Of a stretch of 64,000 bases of DNA, positions 8,682-20,685 are shown piece after piece. Position numbers and translations under genes: made by a program. Each line of letters starts with the position of its first letter. The stretch's first letter is position 1. The DNA is from Pogonophryne albipinna (lineage: Eukaryota; Chordata; Actinopteri; Perciformes; Artedidraconidae). The stretch covers positions 7,292,105-7,356,104 of the forward strand of contig CM053246.1 of assembly GCA_028583405.1 (NCBI GenBank). Direction: 5' to 3'. The notes under the pieces were generated by a model. That model searched no databases. It was given only the letters and a program-made list of their open reading frames with translations, and was not told the origin of the DNA.

Positions 8682-11098
8682 CAGGGGCGGCGCCAGGGGG
8701 GAGCTAGGGGGTGCTGAAGCACCCCCCAGGATTGCCAAAGCACCCCCTAAGCACCCCCAAGAAATGTTTATTTTATTTTTTTTCGAAAATTATTATTATT
8801 ATTTTTATTAAATGAGAAAAAATATTGATTACATCAATGCAAATATGAAACAAACAAATGTTTGATCAAAAACATAAAGCCAACACAGGTGATATGATTA
8901 GGCCAATGGCCAGCACCCATTCGATTTTTTACCTACCCATAGGCTAAATTACTTTGTGACACTTGAGTGACTTCCTGTTAGCTAGAGCGCCAAATGATTT
9001 GCTAACAGCAAAGTGAAACAATTATCGTTTTTTTAGTCCTTAAACGTCCACGTGTGGACACTCAATCAAAACCACCTGAAAGCGAGAGGGATTCTGCACA
9101 TAATAGGCCTCGTGAGTACAAGTAGCTTACTTCTGGGTCTCTGTGTTTCATTCAAGCTCTGCTCTGTGTGTGTGTGGCACGAGCCATTTTGTGTGCGTGC
9201 GCGAGCGAGTGAGAGAGCTCGCCACGCGCACTGGTGGGTATCTACCGGAGATCGTTGTGGTTAGCATCTGGTGCTAGCTAGCCAAGCTAACAGATATAAG
9301 GAGCTTTTTCAACAAAAAGGTGGAGGGAGAAATCTCTCCTGTCAGACTGAGAGTCTCATATAACCTCAGCTCAGGTGAAGTAAAGGACTCTCTCAGTGTT
9401 TAGATAGTTAACTTTAGTCTAGTTATCTCAGTGGGTCTCAAACGGTTTGTTTTAAAAGGGGAGTGATTTGTAAAATATCTATAAAGAAATAGAAAATCTG
9501 TTTACAGTTCTGTTTCATATGGGTGTTGAGAGATGTATCCATAGATCTCTTAATGTTGCTCTCAAAGTGCACCAGATTGATGCTTTTAACTTCAATATTT
9601 AAAAAAAAATCTTCCCGGGGGAGCATGCCCCTGGACCCCACTAGAGGAGGTGAGGAACCTCCTAGAGGAGGTGAGGTCCACCCCCCACTTTAAAAATAGC
9701 ACTTTACCGCTGCTTACACCTATATGCCGTGAGCTGATTATCGAGCCTTCATTGTAACAGTCGCAGGTACACTGGCCGTTTCTCAATCTCGAGGATGCTG
9801 GCTTGGTAGTCGCGTACTTCCAAGTCACTTCCTTCAGAAACGAAGCAAGTATGCTTCCAAGTTCCAAGCCACGGCTTCGGAAAACGAAGAAGAATGGAAC
9901 AGGCTAACAAGTGTGCCACTCTCTCTAACGGTTTCAACATAAACTGTACCGAAAATAAATACTTCACGATGTCTATCTAATTATGAACTTGCTTTACTTT
10001 CACGGAACACATGTTTGGTGATAACAAATGTAACAAAGTCACATATTTACCAACACATGTTCTACGCCACTACATACTTACATTTAAATGTGTGCTGCAT
10101 CGGTTCAGCCATTCTCCGCAAGTGTCATAGAACACAAATAGGAATGTATTAGCAGTTAGAAGGCAGCTTTTATTTTGAAATGTACTTTGAAAGAGATGGC
10201 ACTTCCTTTGTGGCTATGACCACTTCCTTAAGTTACAGGAAGTCCTTTTACACATGGACACTAATGCAATAAGCATATAATGGGAGCACCCGCTCCAGAA
10301 TCCCCATCCATCCTTCGTTCTAAGCCCTAAACGTGGCATTATCAGTAAGTCAAGTTACTAATTATTATCTTAGCTACAAGTGTTTGATATAATTTGTGGT
10401 AATATAATTTTGTAGTAAGGATAATTATAATTGTTGTAAGAACTTGTTGCTGTGTTATAGTGTGTTACATAATGCTGTGTAATGTTGCATCGCATATTTA
10501 CCTGCAATAACCTGTTCTTCTAAAAAGTACATTTATTCTGTAAATGTTAAGAACATATCATTGTTTTATGTGCACTTATGGAGAAATGTGTTTTGTTTCA
10601 GTTTCACACTTCTTACCATTAAAATCCCTGCCAAAAACAACACCTGCCTGTTACTTGGAGGAATGATGCTGAAGAGAGTTTAGCTGGCTGTTAAGTTTCA
10701 ATATCCATACATTGAAACGAGAACCGTACAGCAAGGGTTTTTGAAATTGGTCCGTGCCCAAAGCATTGTGGGGATTTTAAGGACGCAAAGTCTACCCATG
10801 TGCAGGACATTTTCCCCAAACCAAGGACGCGGCCTCGGTGGAATTCCAAGTATGCTGGAGATTGGAACAGTACTTCGGCGGCACTTGATGACGTAGCATC
10901 CTTGAAATATTGTCTTGGAAGCCAGTATCCTCGAGATTGAGAAACGGCCACTGTGTGTGCGTGTGGGGAGTGTTGCAGTAGAAAATGTAACTGTAGCGCT
11001 GGTGCATTAATGGGAAACCCTTAATGTTTGAGCACCCTCTATGAAACGTCAAGCTACCCCACAGCACCCCCTAGAGAAAATCTCTGGCGCCGCCACTG
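8682..11098. mobile_element. hAT-type element with nested TIR element
   Basis: Left end CAGGGGCGGCGCCAG and right end CTGGCGCCGCCACTG form a 15-base inverted repeat with one mismatch. The subterminal AGGGGGTGCT/AGCACCCCCT repeats are also inverted. I see no matching 8-base duplication (CATGGAGG versus ACTAAGAG), so one flank may have been replaced. The element contains non-coding sequence of the family seen at 1570-1740 and 14184-14320, and a complete nested element at 9774-10949. No transposase is recognisable. Confidence 0.75.
9774..10949. mobile_element. TIR element with 3-base duplication ACT
   Basis: The termini GGCCGTTTCTCAATCTCGAG and CTCGAGATTGAGAAACGGCC are perfect inverted repeats, continuing as GGATGCTGGCTTGG / CCAGTATCC. 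ACT flanks both sides (9771-9773 and 10950-10952). A 3-base duplication fits PIF/Harbinger-like elements, though their usual target is TWA, so the superfamily is uncertain. No protein is encoded in its 1176 bases. Confidence 0.8.
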
Positions 11099-11197
11099 AC
11101 TAAGAGTTAGACCTAACACACTTAGCTAGTAAATCTACTCAGGAAAGCTAAACTAGTTATAAATATATTTATTCTTTACTGTCGGGTCACTTATTAC
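11099..11197 (+). mobile_element. hAT relic, left half (family of 2046-2768)
   Basis: AAGAGTTAGACCTAACACAC followed by CTTAGCTA and GCTAAACTAG matches 2332-2440 of the hAT element at 2046-2768. The match breaks off at 11197 and resumes at 14981, so the element at 11198-14972 was inserted into it. Confidence 0.75.
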
Positions 11198-12418
11198 TAG
11201 GGTTGGGTACCGAGAACCGGTTCCGGTTTGGAACCGGTTCCAACATTTCGATTCCAACGGCATCATTTAGAAATGTGAATTTCGGTTCCGCTTTTCGATG
11301 CCTGAGGAAATGTTTCTCGCCGCTCTCCGTAGCCTACTGTATGACTGCGGCGGGGCGGGAAATGTAGCGTTGTACCTACACTTCCTACAGCGTAACCTGA
11401 GACCAGGGCCGGCCCGTCACACTGGCGTTATAGATGTTCGCCTCGGGCGCCAGATCTGGGAGGAAAAACAAATGTTTTGACCGTTGGTGCTCATCCTAAT
11501 TTTCGGCCTTGATGTAACAACATTCATAACTAAGTAAATGTAACACCCTTTTCATCCCGGTTACACTTTTCATTTGCCCTGTACGATGGGCGCTGCAAGT
11601 GATGAAAATGGGGGATGTTGGCTTATCTGGCACCCGCAGCTCACAGCCAAAGTGAGTGTGGAAGCGAGCGAGGGAGAAAGGGAGGGTGCACCGGTACCAG
11701 CGCTGTTGTTATTAGCATCTGGTGCTAGTTGCTCTAACGGAAGAAGAAGATGTTTCTACAATGATGTGGAGGGAGAGTCCTCTCCAGTCAGACTGAGAGG
11801 CTGATAACTAAGACTTTAGCGATACACTAATCTCACGATACGATACGATACACGATATTCAGCTCACAATACGATATATATCACGATATTCAGCCAACGA
11901 TACGATTCGATACGATTCGATATAATTCGATACACTTACATCATTTTCTGAAAGATTTTAAAGGGATAGTGTGATTTTGGTGACATCTTGTGAGTGTTCC
12001 ATTGACTTGGATTGAATTAATTCAACTGAAAACTGAAAGCATCAATTATACAATATATGGCTCTGACTAGACAGAGAGTCTACAGCTTGCAAATGCTGGA
12101 CAAAATGAATCAAAAGATGTGGTGAGAAAATTTGTTTCATTTATTGAAACAGTGCAAACTGTAGCTTACAAGCCTTTGAAACGTAAGTACATAAAGTGCA
12201 GTATCACAATGGACAATTAAAAGGTGCAGCAGGTGGCCTGTTCTGAACAGATTCTTTTACAGCATTTTTAGCTTAACACAGAATATGAGGTAGCCAATAA
12301 TTCAAGTCACTAAGAACAACATTTAAAGTCAAATGTACCTGCCAATAATTCAAGTCCAAAGGAGTAACATTTAAGCCAAAAACACGAAACAGAAAGGCTC
12401 CTCTCTACATAACTGCAT

Positions 12419-13857
12419 CTACATTCTCTTCAGATTTTTGTTCAGGAATATAATCTGATCAACGTGGTCTGGGAGAAGTGCACTTCTCTGAGCAGTGACG
12501 ATATCTCCGGCGGTAGAGAAGACCCTCTCCGAGGAGACACTAGTGCCAGGGATGCACAGGTACCTTTTAGCAAGGTGTGACAAGAGTGGATACTCATACT
12601 GGTGCTCCTTCCACCAGACCAGTGGATCTTCTTTCACTTCCAAGAGATCTGCCTCCTTGTAGCGGGTCATCTGCTCCTTGGCCTGGTTCTCTTGGGTATT
12701 TGTCTTGGGTTGTGCTCCACCACCGTATCGTTCACCACCAAGAAGGGCAGCCAGTGGACAAGACGGCTTTGGATTCCTGGGTGGAGGATGCTGACCTTCA
12801 AATAAATAAACAATAAAAACAAAAACACATTATTTATAGTTAATCACATTCCATAATTCCTACTCAGAGGTCCAGACAACACAGTGTGCTTCACTGGATA
12901 GCAATGGGTGATACTGACCTTGACTGCTCTCTCCTTCCTTGAATCGCACACCATCATCTACAGTCTCTTCTTCGGATGCCATCCCCTCATCATCAGCGCT
13001 ACCATTACATTTTCCTGTGTCCTCTTCGACCACACTCCAAAGTGACAACTAAATGAAATAGGTCAACATGAAATGAAATTCATGAGCTTTCACTGTAATA
13101 AATCTTTTAATTAGTGTATTTAAAATCTATGCCTTTAAAACTGTTAACGTTGTAGGATTTATGCTTTTTAAACAATTTAATATTTATGCATTTTAAACAG
13201 TTAACGTTGTAGGATTTGCCTTTTAAACTTTGAACAATATATTATTTAGGCCTATATCCCTGGTTTGTAATACATACATAACAAGCTCCCATTCCTCGTT
13301 AATAAAGTGGGCCGTGATGGTGACATATGCTTCAGTTGTTCGCGAGGTCCACCCGTCGCACGTCAGGGCAACTCTCTCCGCTTTGCCCAGGGAGGCTTTG
13401 ACGTGTGCCTTTTTCTAAGCATACAGCCTGGGAACGCAAACCTTGGTGATGCGCCGAAAGCCTATGTTTTCCACCACGGAATAAGGTCTCAAATCCTGAC
13501 AAATAAAGTAGGCAATGGACTCTGTAATCTTCTGCGACCTTGGTGAAGTAGATGGGAACTTGTGGGAACAACCGCCATCGCTGTCCAGCACGGTTTGTTT
13601 TGGGTCACGCCGCGGCCGCAGCTTCTTGAGTTCCTGAGTTAGCATTACCTTGTCCGGGTGGTGACGTTGCAGGTGGGTTCGTAGGTTAGTGGTATTTCCA
13701 GAGTATTTCACGTTTGTGTGACACAGCTTGCAAACCGCCATAGTTTTATCTAAATTGTCGTTTTCCTTCTTCTTTTTAAAGCCGAAGCGCTCCCACACAT
13801 TTGCTTTTAAGCACGAAGGTGCTGGGTTAATGTTTGCCGCCATTCTCCTGAACCGCT
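12419..13857 (-). pseudogene. ZBED-like hAT transposase, decayed, several exons
   Basis: Read on the minus strand, MAANINPAPS (ATG at 13843) leads to a BED finger: NVWERFGF, C-x2-C (CKLC), and H-x4-H (HLQRHHP). SQKITESIAYFICQDLRPYS and VVENIGFRRI follow, then a gap, then CDGWTSRTTEAYVTITAHFI with a neighbouring EEWELVMYVL block (about 13230-13350), part of the RNase-H-like catalytic fold. Separate blocks follow: LWSVVEEDTGK with an acidic tail (12910-13045), and the C-terminal dimerisation part (12419-12800) with WWKEH, YPLLSHLAKRYLCIPGTSV, SSERVFSTAGDIV and HVDQIIFLNKNL. The middle of the catalytic domain is missing and frames change between blocks. Some breaks may be introns; stops in the first half show decay. 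Confidence 0.85.
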
Positions 13858-13889
13858 TCAAACTCAATTTCATCCCGGGTCACATCAGC

Positions 13890-14182
13890 ATTATGGTTGC
13901 ACTCAAAGGGCCGGTTGTAATTTACATAAATATACATATGTAAATATATAATATATATTAAATAATGTATTATATTACATTGTTGGCCCCGCATTGGATC
14001 TGGTCATATCTTCCTAAATACCTACGTCTGAAAGCAGAAATCTAGGGCAAATAATTGAAAGTAAATATTCAACAATTACACCAATTGTATTGTATATTAT
14101 ATTCTTTGCAAGCTCTTGCGGGCCACATAAAATTAGGTCACGGGCCGGATTTGGCCCCCGGGCCTTGAGTTTGACACCCCTG
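13890..14182. mobile_element. Nested hAT-type fragment
   Basis: The right end reads, in reverse, CAGGGGTGTCAAACTCAAGG then CCCGGGGGCCAAATCCGGCC, a very common vertebrate hAT terminus (recalled). The left side has GCACTCAAAGGGCCGGTTGT followed by AT-rich sequence, which usually forms the other end. At about 290 bases it is non-autonomous and sits inside the element at 11198-14972. Confidence 0.65.
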
Positions 14183-14972
14183 GTTTAGATAGTTCACTTT
14201 AGTCTAAGTTATCTCAGTGGGTCTCAAACGTTTTGATGACAATTTATGTAAACACATATTTCCAAGGCACTCCTTTATAATTATTGGGATAAAACAGGTT
14301 TGAAATCATTCCAATGTAAACTATAGGACAGTAAACCAGACATATCGTTTTAAACTGGAGATAAAAAAATATGCATAAATAAAATAGTAAAATAAGATAT
14401 GAATGAACAACAAAAATAAAATACGTTACATGTATTTGTTATTGGCTATGGTAGGTTATTGGTTATGTTCACATACTTATTTGATTATTAAAATGTAAAC
14501 CGATCTTTTTCATATGGGTGTTTAGAGTTGTACCCCCTAGATCTAGTCTCTAGTAATTCTGCTTAAAGTGCACCAGATTGAAGCATTTTACTTCAAAATG
14601 TTCAAACATTTCTTCCAGGTATGCCTGAGAAGGCAGATATGCTTGTTTTTCTCAACAAGAACTGTTTTTAAATGGGGGGGGGGGGGGGTTCCTTTAAAAA
14701 TTGGACTGTTGCACTGTTGTAGCTTCAGTGGTTCTCAGGTTACAGTTACATAGCAGTGAATATAAACAGACTGATTAATGTGAATATTACTGTAAACTAA
14801 CCTGTGTAAAAGTTTCTCGAATAAATGTCATTTTTTTGGTGGAAGAAGCATGTATCATTTTTTTACCCTGCCCCTCAAAGAATCGGAATTGAGAACCGTT
14901 AAGAACCGGAATCGAAAAGTCGAATCGGAATCGGAATCAGAATCGTGGAAATTCAAACGATACCCAACCCTA

Positions 14973-15145
14973 CTTATTACAGGTTCAGCGAGCTGCACGA
15001 GACTGACGGGCTGTCAGGAGAGGGAGAGGAAAAGAGAGCAACCCGTTTATTGTTCCCATTTTATTATCCAGAATTACTGTAAACCTTTGAATAAAGTAGT
15101 TAATCTACTATTAGTAGTTTGTTTAAATGCATTAATTATGTTTGT
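14973..15145 (+). mobile_element. hAT relic, right half (family of 2046-2768)
   Basis: From 14981, GGTTCAGCGAGCTGC, GGGCTGTCAGGAGAGGGAGA and a TTATTATCCA block match 2445-2620 of the element at 2046-2768. Together with 11099-11197 this is one older hAT copy split by the 3.8-kb insertion. Confidence 0.75.
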
Positions 15146-15149
15146 TTTT

Positions 15150-15236
15150 TCATTAACATAAAATAAATCTCACGTACCCCCTGCAGTACTCCAACGTACC
15201 CCTAGGGGTCCGCGTACCCCCATTTGAGAACCACTG
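15150..15236 (-). mobile_element. hAT terminal fragment
   Basis: Read in reverse, CAGTGGTTCTCAAATGGGGG followed by TACGCGGACCCCTAGGGGTA is a common fish hAT terminus. Only this end is recognisable. Confidence 0.6.
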
Positions 15237-15511
15237 CAATAGAGGTTCTACTGACACCTGTTGACCGATTGCTGTAGTGATGTTTGCACATGTTGCCCTC
15301 CAAAGTACTTTTTGCTGCATTCCTTCATTGCAATGCAGCCTATTCCCTACACGAGTCTCACATGTTGGACAATTCTGTGAGGTCCCTGTCTTCGTAAAAA
15401 TATATATATTCTATAAATATTTATTTAAAAGAATTAAAAATCAAACGCATCACATTCATGCCATCTTTACTTTTGTCTTGCAGTTTTCACTTCACTATAT
15501 CAGAAGAAGGG

Positions 15512-15706
15512 AGGCGTGTGGCGCAATGGGCTGTGCGTTGGTGTTCGGATCAGGGGAGCACAGGTTCAAACCCCACTGCAGTCGGCATGTCATTGTGTCC
15601 CTGGGCAAGGCACTTCACCCAAATTGCTCCTGTGGGGATTTCCCACAGTATTGAGTATGTAAGTCGCTTTGGATAAAAGTGTCTAACAAGTAGTCATGTA
15701 ATGTAA
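15512..15706 (+). mobile_element. tRNA-derived V-SINE
   Basis: The RNA polymerase III A box (TGGCGCAATGGG, about 15519) and B box (GGTTCAAACC, 15563-15572) lie at the expected spacing. The V-SINE core follows (TGTCCCTGGGCAAGGCACTT) and the tail shared with a LINE 3' end (GTCGCTTTGGATAAAAGTGT). Length is about 195 bases. SINEs are copied by LINE machinery and encode no protein. A truncated copy of the tail lies inverted at 22830-22880. Confidence 0.9.
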
Positions 15707-16690
15707 AAGAAAACCCTTACAATTAATCATTACACACTGAACTATCTTTAATGCACTTCTCTCTAAAACCTTGGATCAAAGGACCCTACACACTTTGAGA
15801 TAATCAGACGTAGTTGTTGACTGCGGTGCTACGACGTGTAGAAAGTTTTTCTTTGATTCAGTAAAACTTTAGAGAGCGTGGGAAAAAAGAGGGTCAGAAA
15901 GAGGATTAGGGCCACATGGGGACATTTGATTTAAATTGGACCAAAAGTGATTTTTATCTTTTATTCAGAGGAAACTTTTCTGAATTCTGACTTTACTCTC
16001 AGATCCAGGAATATATATATATATATTTATAATTTATTTTAATGAAAATCTCAGAACTCTGAAACACAGAAGAGGATTAGGACCAAAACGGATTTTTTTC
16101 TTTTGAGTAATAGATCAGAGTTCTTACTTAAATCTCAGATCTATGAAAAAAAAATCTGAAGGTTTTCATGAAAATAAAAATATATTTTAAGAAAAGAAAC
16201 TGTCATGTGACAATTAAACTTCTGCCATTGCATGTTACTAAAATGCAACAGGAGAATAATAATTATGTTAACACTCAGTATTTCAGTCTTAGTGTAAGAA
16301 ACATCCCAGTATTAACCTTACTGTTTTTACTAACAGTAACTAACTTGTCATTTTCATTAAGTGCATATTTATTCCAAACTCACAATAACTATATCGGAAA
16401 TATTCAGTGAGCGGGAGCCTTGAGAAATAATGTCACTCATACCGCGGGAGACCACGTTGTCCCCAAAATGGCGCCGCACCGGGGGAGCTATGCTAATACA
16501 CACACACACACACGTTATTTCACTCCTTTAAACACGTAAACAGTACTACAAACACTTTAACCTATTAGCGGACCGTCACATTATATGGGCTGATGTGTGC
16601 ACAGTTTACTAACCTGTATTAAGCCGGTGAAACAGGAGCAATGAGGACCTGGGTTGCGGTCGAATAGTCCACTTTGCTTAAGAACCTTTT
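15707..16690. other. Stretch without a gene
   Basis: AT-rich DNA with related blocks in which CTCAGATC and CTGAATTCTGA-type motifs recur (15960-16160), a short (CA)n at 16499-16513, and a small CpG-rich patch at 16430-16490. I recognise no coding sequence or element boundary. Confidence 0.5.
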
Positions 16691-16756
16691 CTAACGGAGT
16701 GAAATGACCCGGAAGTACTTCAGTGGCAGCCATGATAAGTGCCGTTCGAATTCTCT

Positions 16757-16862
16757 AGTGCTTCTCAAAGTGTGGTCCGCGGACCACTGGTGGTCCGTGA
16801 GCGCCCCCCTAGTGGTCCTTGAGTATACTTGGTATGAAAAAGTTTGAGAAACACTGAACTCT
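16757..16862. mobile_element. Short palindromic hAT-type MITE
   Basis: About 105 bases with ends TAGTGCTTCTCAAAGTGTGG and, in reverse, CAGTGTTTCTCAAACTTTTT, and a central GTGGTCCGCGGACCAC palindrome. The CAGTG-TTCTCAAA terminus is common among fish and mammalian hATs. I could not read a clean 8-base duplication. Confidence 0.65.
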
Positions 16863-18089
16863 AGAGATGATAGGAAAGGAGGTTTCAAACTTCCTTTATA
16901 ATCTCCTTTAGTTTAGGAACCACTGGACCTTCTGATTTCCACAGGTCCAAAATAATCCACTCCAACATTGGTGAATGGAGGTAGATCTGGAATAATTCTC
17001 TCCTTTGGAAGATCTGCCATTTTTTGCTCCATAGCTGTTCCATTGTAACGTCTGCAAAAGTGGCATGACGATATGATCTTCCTTATGGCAGAGTTAGCAC
17101 TTGTTATCCAATATTTTCTTCTCAAAGTAGACAGTGTATGGTTTCTACCGCTGTGCCCTAGTAGTTGATGAATGTCCTTGAGGATGAGTGTGGAAATATG
17201 CTGCTCTTTGGAGAGGATCAGTGGATGTTTCACCTCCAAAGGCATTGCTCCTTTGCTTAGCCTGCCTCCAACTCTTAGTAGTCCATCTTCCAGAATCGGA
17301 TCCAGCTTGTAGATGGAACTGTGTCTGCTCACTGTTCCTGTTTCAGATGTTAAAGAAGTGATTTCATCCTTAAACCTATGCTGCTGACCGTAGCGTATTA
17401 TAGCCAACTCAGCTTCCAAGAGATCTTTAGGTGTCAAGATGTGACTCTCCGGGTTGACTTTGGGTTTCAGTCTTTTCACTTGACCAGCTTGTGCAGAGGG
17501 ATTCAAATCCTTTCTTTTACGACTCAACTCCAACAGAATTGTCTTCAGCCTGAGAAACCAGGTCACCGACACTTTGAGCTTTTTCCAGTCTGAGAAGTAA
17601 GTTATGAGCTGGTCTGTTGCATCAAGTGATTCATTGACTATGATATTAACCGAGGTATCTTTTCTGACTTCTGGGTCAACCAAATCCAATATGACATCAC
17701 CGCCATAATATGTAGGCCATTCCTCTTCAGATTTGACAAGAAACGTGGGACCCTCAAGCCAACTGCGGCTTTTCAGAAAGTCAGGGATCTTCATTCCTCT
17801 GGATGCAGCATCAGCTGGGTTGTCTTTGGGTCCTACATGCTTCCATTGACATGGTCTTGAAACCTCTCTTATGGTTGTGATCCTATTTGCCACAAATGTG
17901 TGGAAACGCTTGTCCTCGTTGTTAATGTACTTCAGAACTGAAGTACTGTCTGTCCAAAACACAGACTCATCCAAATGAAGTTGAAGCTCTGATTTTAACA
18001 TCATATCCACTCTGGCAGCCAGAACAGCAGCTGTTAGTTCCAGTCGTGGAATGGTCACCATTTTTATGGGTGTAACTCTAGCCTTTCCT
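16863..18089 (-). pseudogene. BEL/Pao pol: RNase H and integrase N-terminal part
   Basis: The minus-strand frame 16913-18061 begins in the RNase H region (PRLELTAAVLAARV, FWTDSTSVLKYI, HVGPKDNPADAASRG, which holds catalytic acidic residues). It continues through the Pao-specific linker to the integrase zinc-binding part (HQLLGHSGRNHTLSTLRRKY, with a CHFCRRYN C-x2-C). It stops just after VGVDYFGPVEI, which holds the first D of the D,D-35-E triad. The rest of the integrase and the 3' LTR are missing. In the living element these enzymes degrade template RNA and insert the cDNA. A stop or frameshift just upstream (about 18089) separates this frame from the RT frame. Old, truncated copy. Confidence 0.88.
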
Positions 18090-19524
18090 CATAGGAAAGC
18101 AACATGAACATCGCCTTTGCAGTTCAGTAGCCTGATGTAAGTTACAGTCCCGTAGTCATTTTCACTGGCATCAGCAAAGTGATGTAGTTGCGAGTGTATG
18201 GGTTCACCGAAGTCCTTTGGCTTCATACACCTGTCCACTTTGAGTGATGCCAACAACTTAATGTCCTCCAACCACCGTCTCTCCACTGGTGTACGATATC
18301 TGGTGGAATGGCATCATCCCATCCACAGCTTCTCCTGCAAAGCTCTTGTTGCATTATCTTGGCTGGCAAAGTGACTGGTGCCAAAATACCCAAAGGATCA
18401 TACACGGAGCTTGTTGTGGATAGCATGCCACGTCTGGTTAGAGCCTGCTGTTTCACTTCCATCTTAAATTTAAAGGAATCTGACTCGACGCACCAGAGTA
18501 GTCCCAAAGCTCTCTCAAGAGGAAGATTGTCTCTATCCAGATCCAGGTCCTTTAGCTCTTTAGCCTTCTGCTCTTCCGAGATTGTCTGCAAAACTGCCCG
18601 ACTATTGCTGATCCATTTTTCCAGCACAAAACCTCCTCTTTTACAGAGAGCATTAAGATCTTCAACCATTTGTATTGCTGCCTTCTCTGAGCCCAAACCC
18701 ATCAAACAGTCATCCACATAGAAATTTCGCTTAACTGCTTCAACAGTCTCAGCAGAAAAGTCAGACTTGTTGTCGTCAGCAGTTTTCCTTAGCGCATAGC
18801 TAGTGCAACTGGGAGAAGAGACAGCCCCAAACAGATGCACCGTCATTCTGTATTCCTGGATCTCTCTGGTGAAGTCTCCCTCTGGCCACCAGAGAAAACG
18901 AAGGAAATCTCGGTCTTCTTCTGTGACTTTGACCTGGTGAAACATAGCCCGTATGTCGCCCATGAATGCCACAGGTTCCTGCCTGAAACGATTGAGAACT
19001 CCAAGCAGTGAACTGGTGAGGTTGGGACCTTGATAAAGTACATCGTTTAATGATGTTCCTTTAAATGTGGCACCACAATCAAACACCACTCGGAGAGAAC
19101 CTTTTTGTGGATGGTAAACACTGTGGTGTGGGATGTACCATAATTTTCCACTGCCACAGTGCTGCTGTGTTGGTACCTGTTCAGCATAACCCTTTTCAAT
19201 CACTCCATTCAGAAAGCTGGCATATTCCTTATGCAACACTGGGTTACTCACAAATCTTTTCCTCAATCCAAGTAGCCTTTGCTTTGCCACTGCAAAGTTG
19301 TTTGGAAGAAGGACGTCAGGTGTCTTAAGGGGAAACTTCAGGCTGTACCTGTTGTCCTGTAGTGTTGCAGATGTATTCATGATTTCCATACATTTTTGGT
19401 CTTCCCTTGATATCTCTTTTTCCTCTGAGGGCTTTTCATTAAAGTCATGATTATACTGACTGCTAAGCATGAGCTCCAATTTGGAAATAGAAATCCTATT
19501 CACTACAACAGAAGAAAGCTCCAT
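18089..19524 (-). pseudogene. BEL/Pao pol: reverse transcriptase
   Basis: The frame 18223-19524 shows the Pao-type RT: HHSVYHPQKGSLRVVFDC, LGVLNRFRQEPVAFMGDIRA (first catalytic Asp), the VHLFGAVSSPSC block, and the catalytic NFYVDDCLMGLGS (YVDD, about 18720). The RT connection then leads by frameshift at about 18225-18290 to ERRWLEDIKLLASLKVDRC and HHFADASENDYG, the start of RNase H. The RT synthesises cDNA from element RNA. Upstream the protein should continue directly into the protease/gag part at 20686, but a hAT-type element was inserted between them. At least one further frameshift makes it inactive. Confidence 0.9.
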
Positions 19525-20685
19525 TTAGGGGTGGGCGATATGACGATATATATCGTCGAGACGATATTAGGTCTCCACGATATGCCTTTTCAGAGATATC
19601 ATATCTATCGTGATAGTGCACCAGGGTAGGATTTTCACGGCGGCCATGAAACCCCGAAAATAATTGTACGTCCTACGGCCACCATGGCCTGCGTGCCCCT
19701 GATACTGTTAACATCTCGAAGTTGCTTTAAAAGCATCAGAACAGTGGTTTCTGAAATGCGTTATGCTGCGTTCACAACGGACGCAATGCGAATATTCTCA
19801 CCCTTACCGCTGGAGTTTCACTGCGGCTGTCAGCTGTGTTTACTCCTGTCATTCAAACAGGACACGCTGGAGAGGGGGCGGGGCTTATATCCATGTAAAT
19901 ACTATGGTGGAAACCAACTACGACAAAATTAACCTATTTTACCGTGATTTCATTGTAATACACGTTTCAAAATGATGCCGAAGTAACTAAATACTGATAA
20001 CGGTTAGTAAAAACCAAGCTGTCTAGTCAGGATTCAGACAGTATTGCACTTCATTTATGGTCTTGGTTGATTTTGTTGGCTTATATTTTTATTTTATCAA
20101 TAAGCTATTTATATTGTTTTTCCCTTTTGAAACAGATGTTCAGTTATGTTAAAGTCTTTGATTGCACTTCAAGTCTAAAGTTTACATTTTAATTGTTTGG
20201 CACTGACTTTTCCTCATTGATGTTTTACTTATTTATGTTTTACTCTCCTTTTCATGTTTATTGATGTTACATCATTGCTCGCGCTACCTAAAACAGAAAG
20301 TGCATTTTTATACTGAGAAACTGTGCCTTGAATATTTTTATTTTATTTAGCAAGAGACTGCACTTTGCTTGGTGAAGAAACCAGTGTTAATGTTTGTTGT
20401 AGGGCGTAGGCCTACCTACTTGAACACTGAGGAAGCCATATCAAAATTCCTGTTGAATTGTTCATTCAGGGATTCATTGCAGAATTAAAACCAGCTTGAA
20501 ATGGTATTTTGGTCTGTTACCCCTTTTTATTTTAGTTTTTGTTACCTTGTAGGTGGTTGTACTGTTAAGTAACTTGAAAAATAATCATAATAACCGACAT
20601 GAAAAAATATCGTGATAAATATCGTCTATCGTGATACTGCTTGAAAAATATTGTGATATTATATTTTTCAATATCGCCCACCCCT
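19525..20685. mobile_element. Non-autonomous hAT-type element in BEL pol, perfect duplication
   Basis: The ends TTAGGGGTGGGCGATAT and ATATCGCCCACCCCT are inverted, and AGCTCCAT is present on both sides (19517-19524 and 20686-20693), a perfect 8-base duplication. The subterminal regions are rich in ATCGTG/CGATAT. Nothing in its 1161 bases is coding. Removing it with one duplication copy brings the two BEL reading frames into register, so it interrupted a then-continuous polyprotein. Confidence 0.93.

Larger units (their letters stand above)
11198..14972 (-). mobile_element. Large hAT element with transposase relic
   Basis: The termini are TAGGGTTGGGTACCG (11198) and GATACCCAACCCTA (14972). 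CTTATTAC flanks both sides (11190-11197 and 14973-14980), a perfect 8-base hAT duplication. The 3775-base element carries a minus-strand transposase relic, a nested hAT end (13890-14182), an ACGATACGAT-rich block at 11828-11940, and poly-G at 14675-14688. It is the most complete hAT in the window, yet has lost part of the catalytic domain. Confidence 0.92.

Noticed and set aside
8682..11098. Exact 8-base target duplication for this hAT
   Set aside because: Flanks CATGGAGG and ACTAAGAG do not match; I report the inverted ends but not a duplication.
15512..15590. Functional tRNA gene
   Set aside because: A and B boxes are present, but no cloverleaf closes and a SINE core and LINE-like tail follow; it is a V-SINE head.
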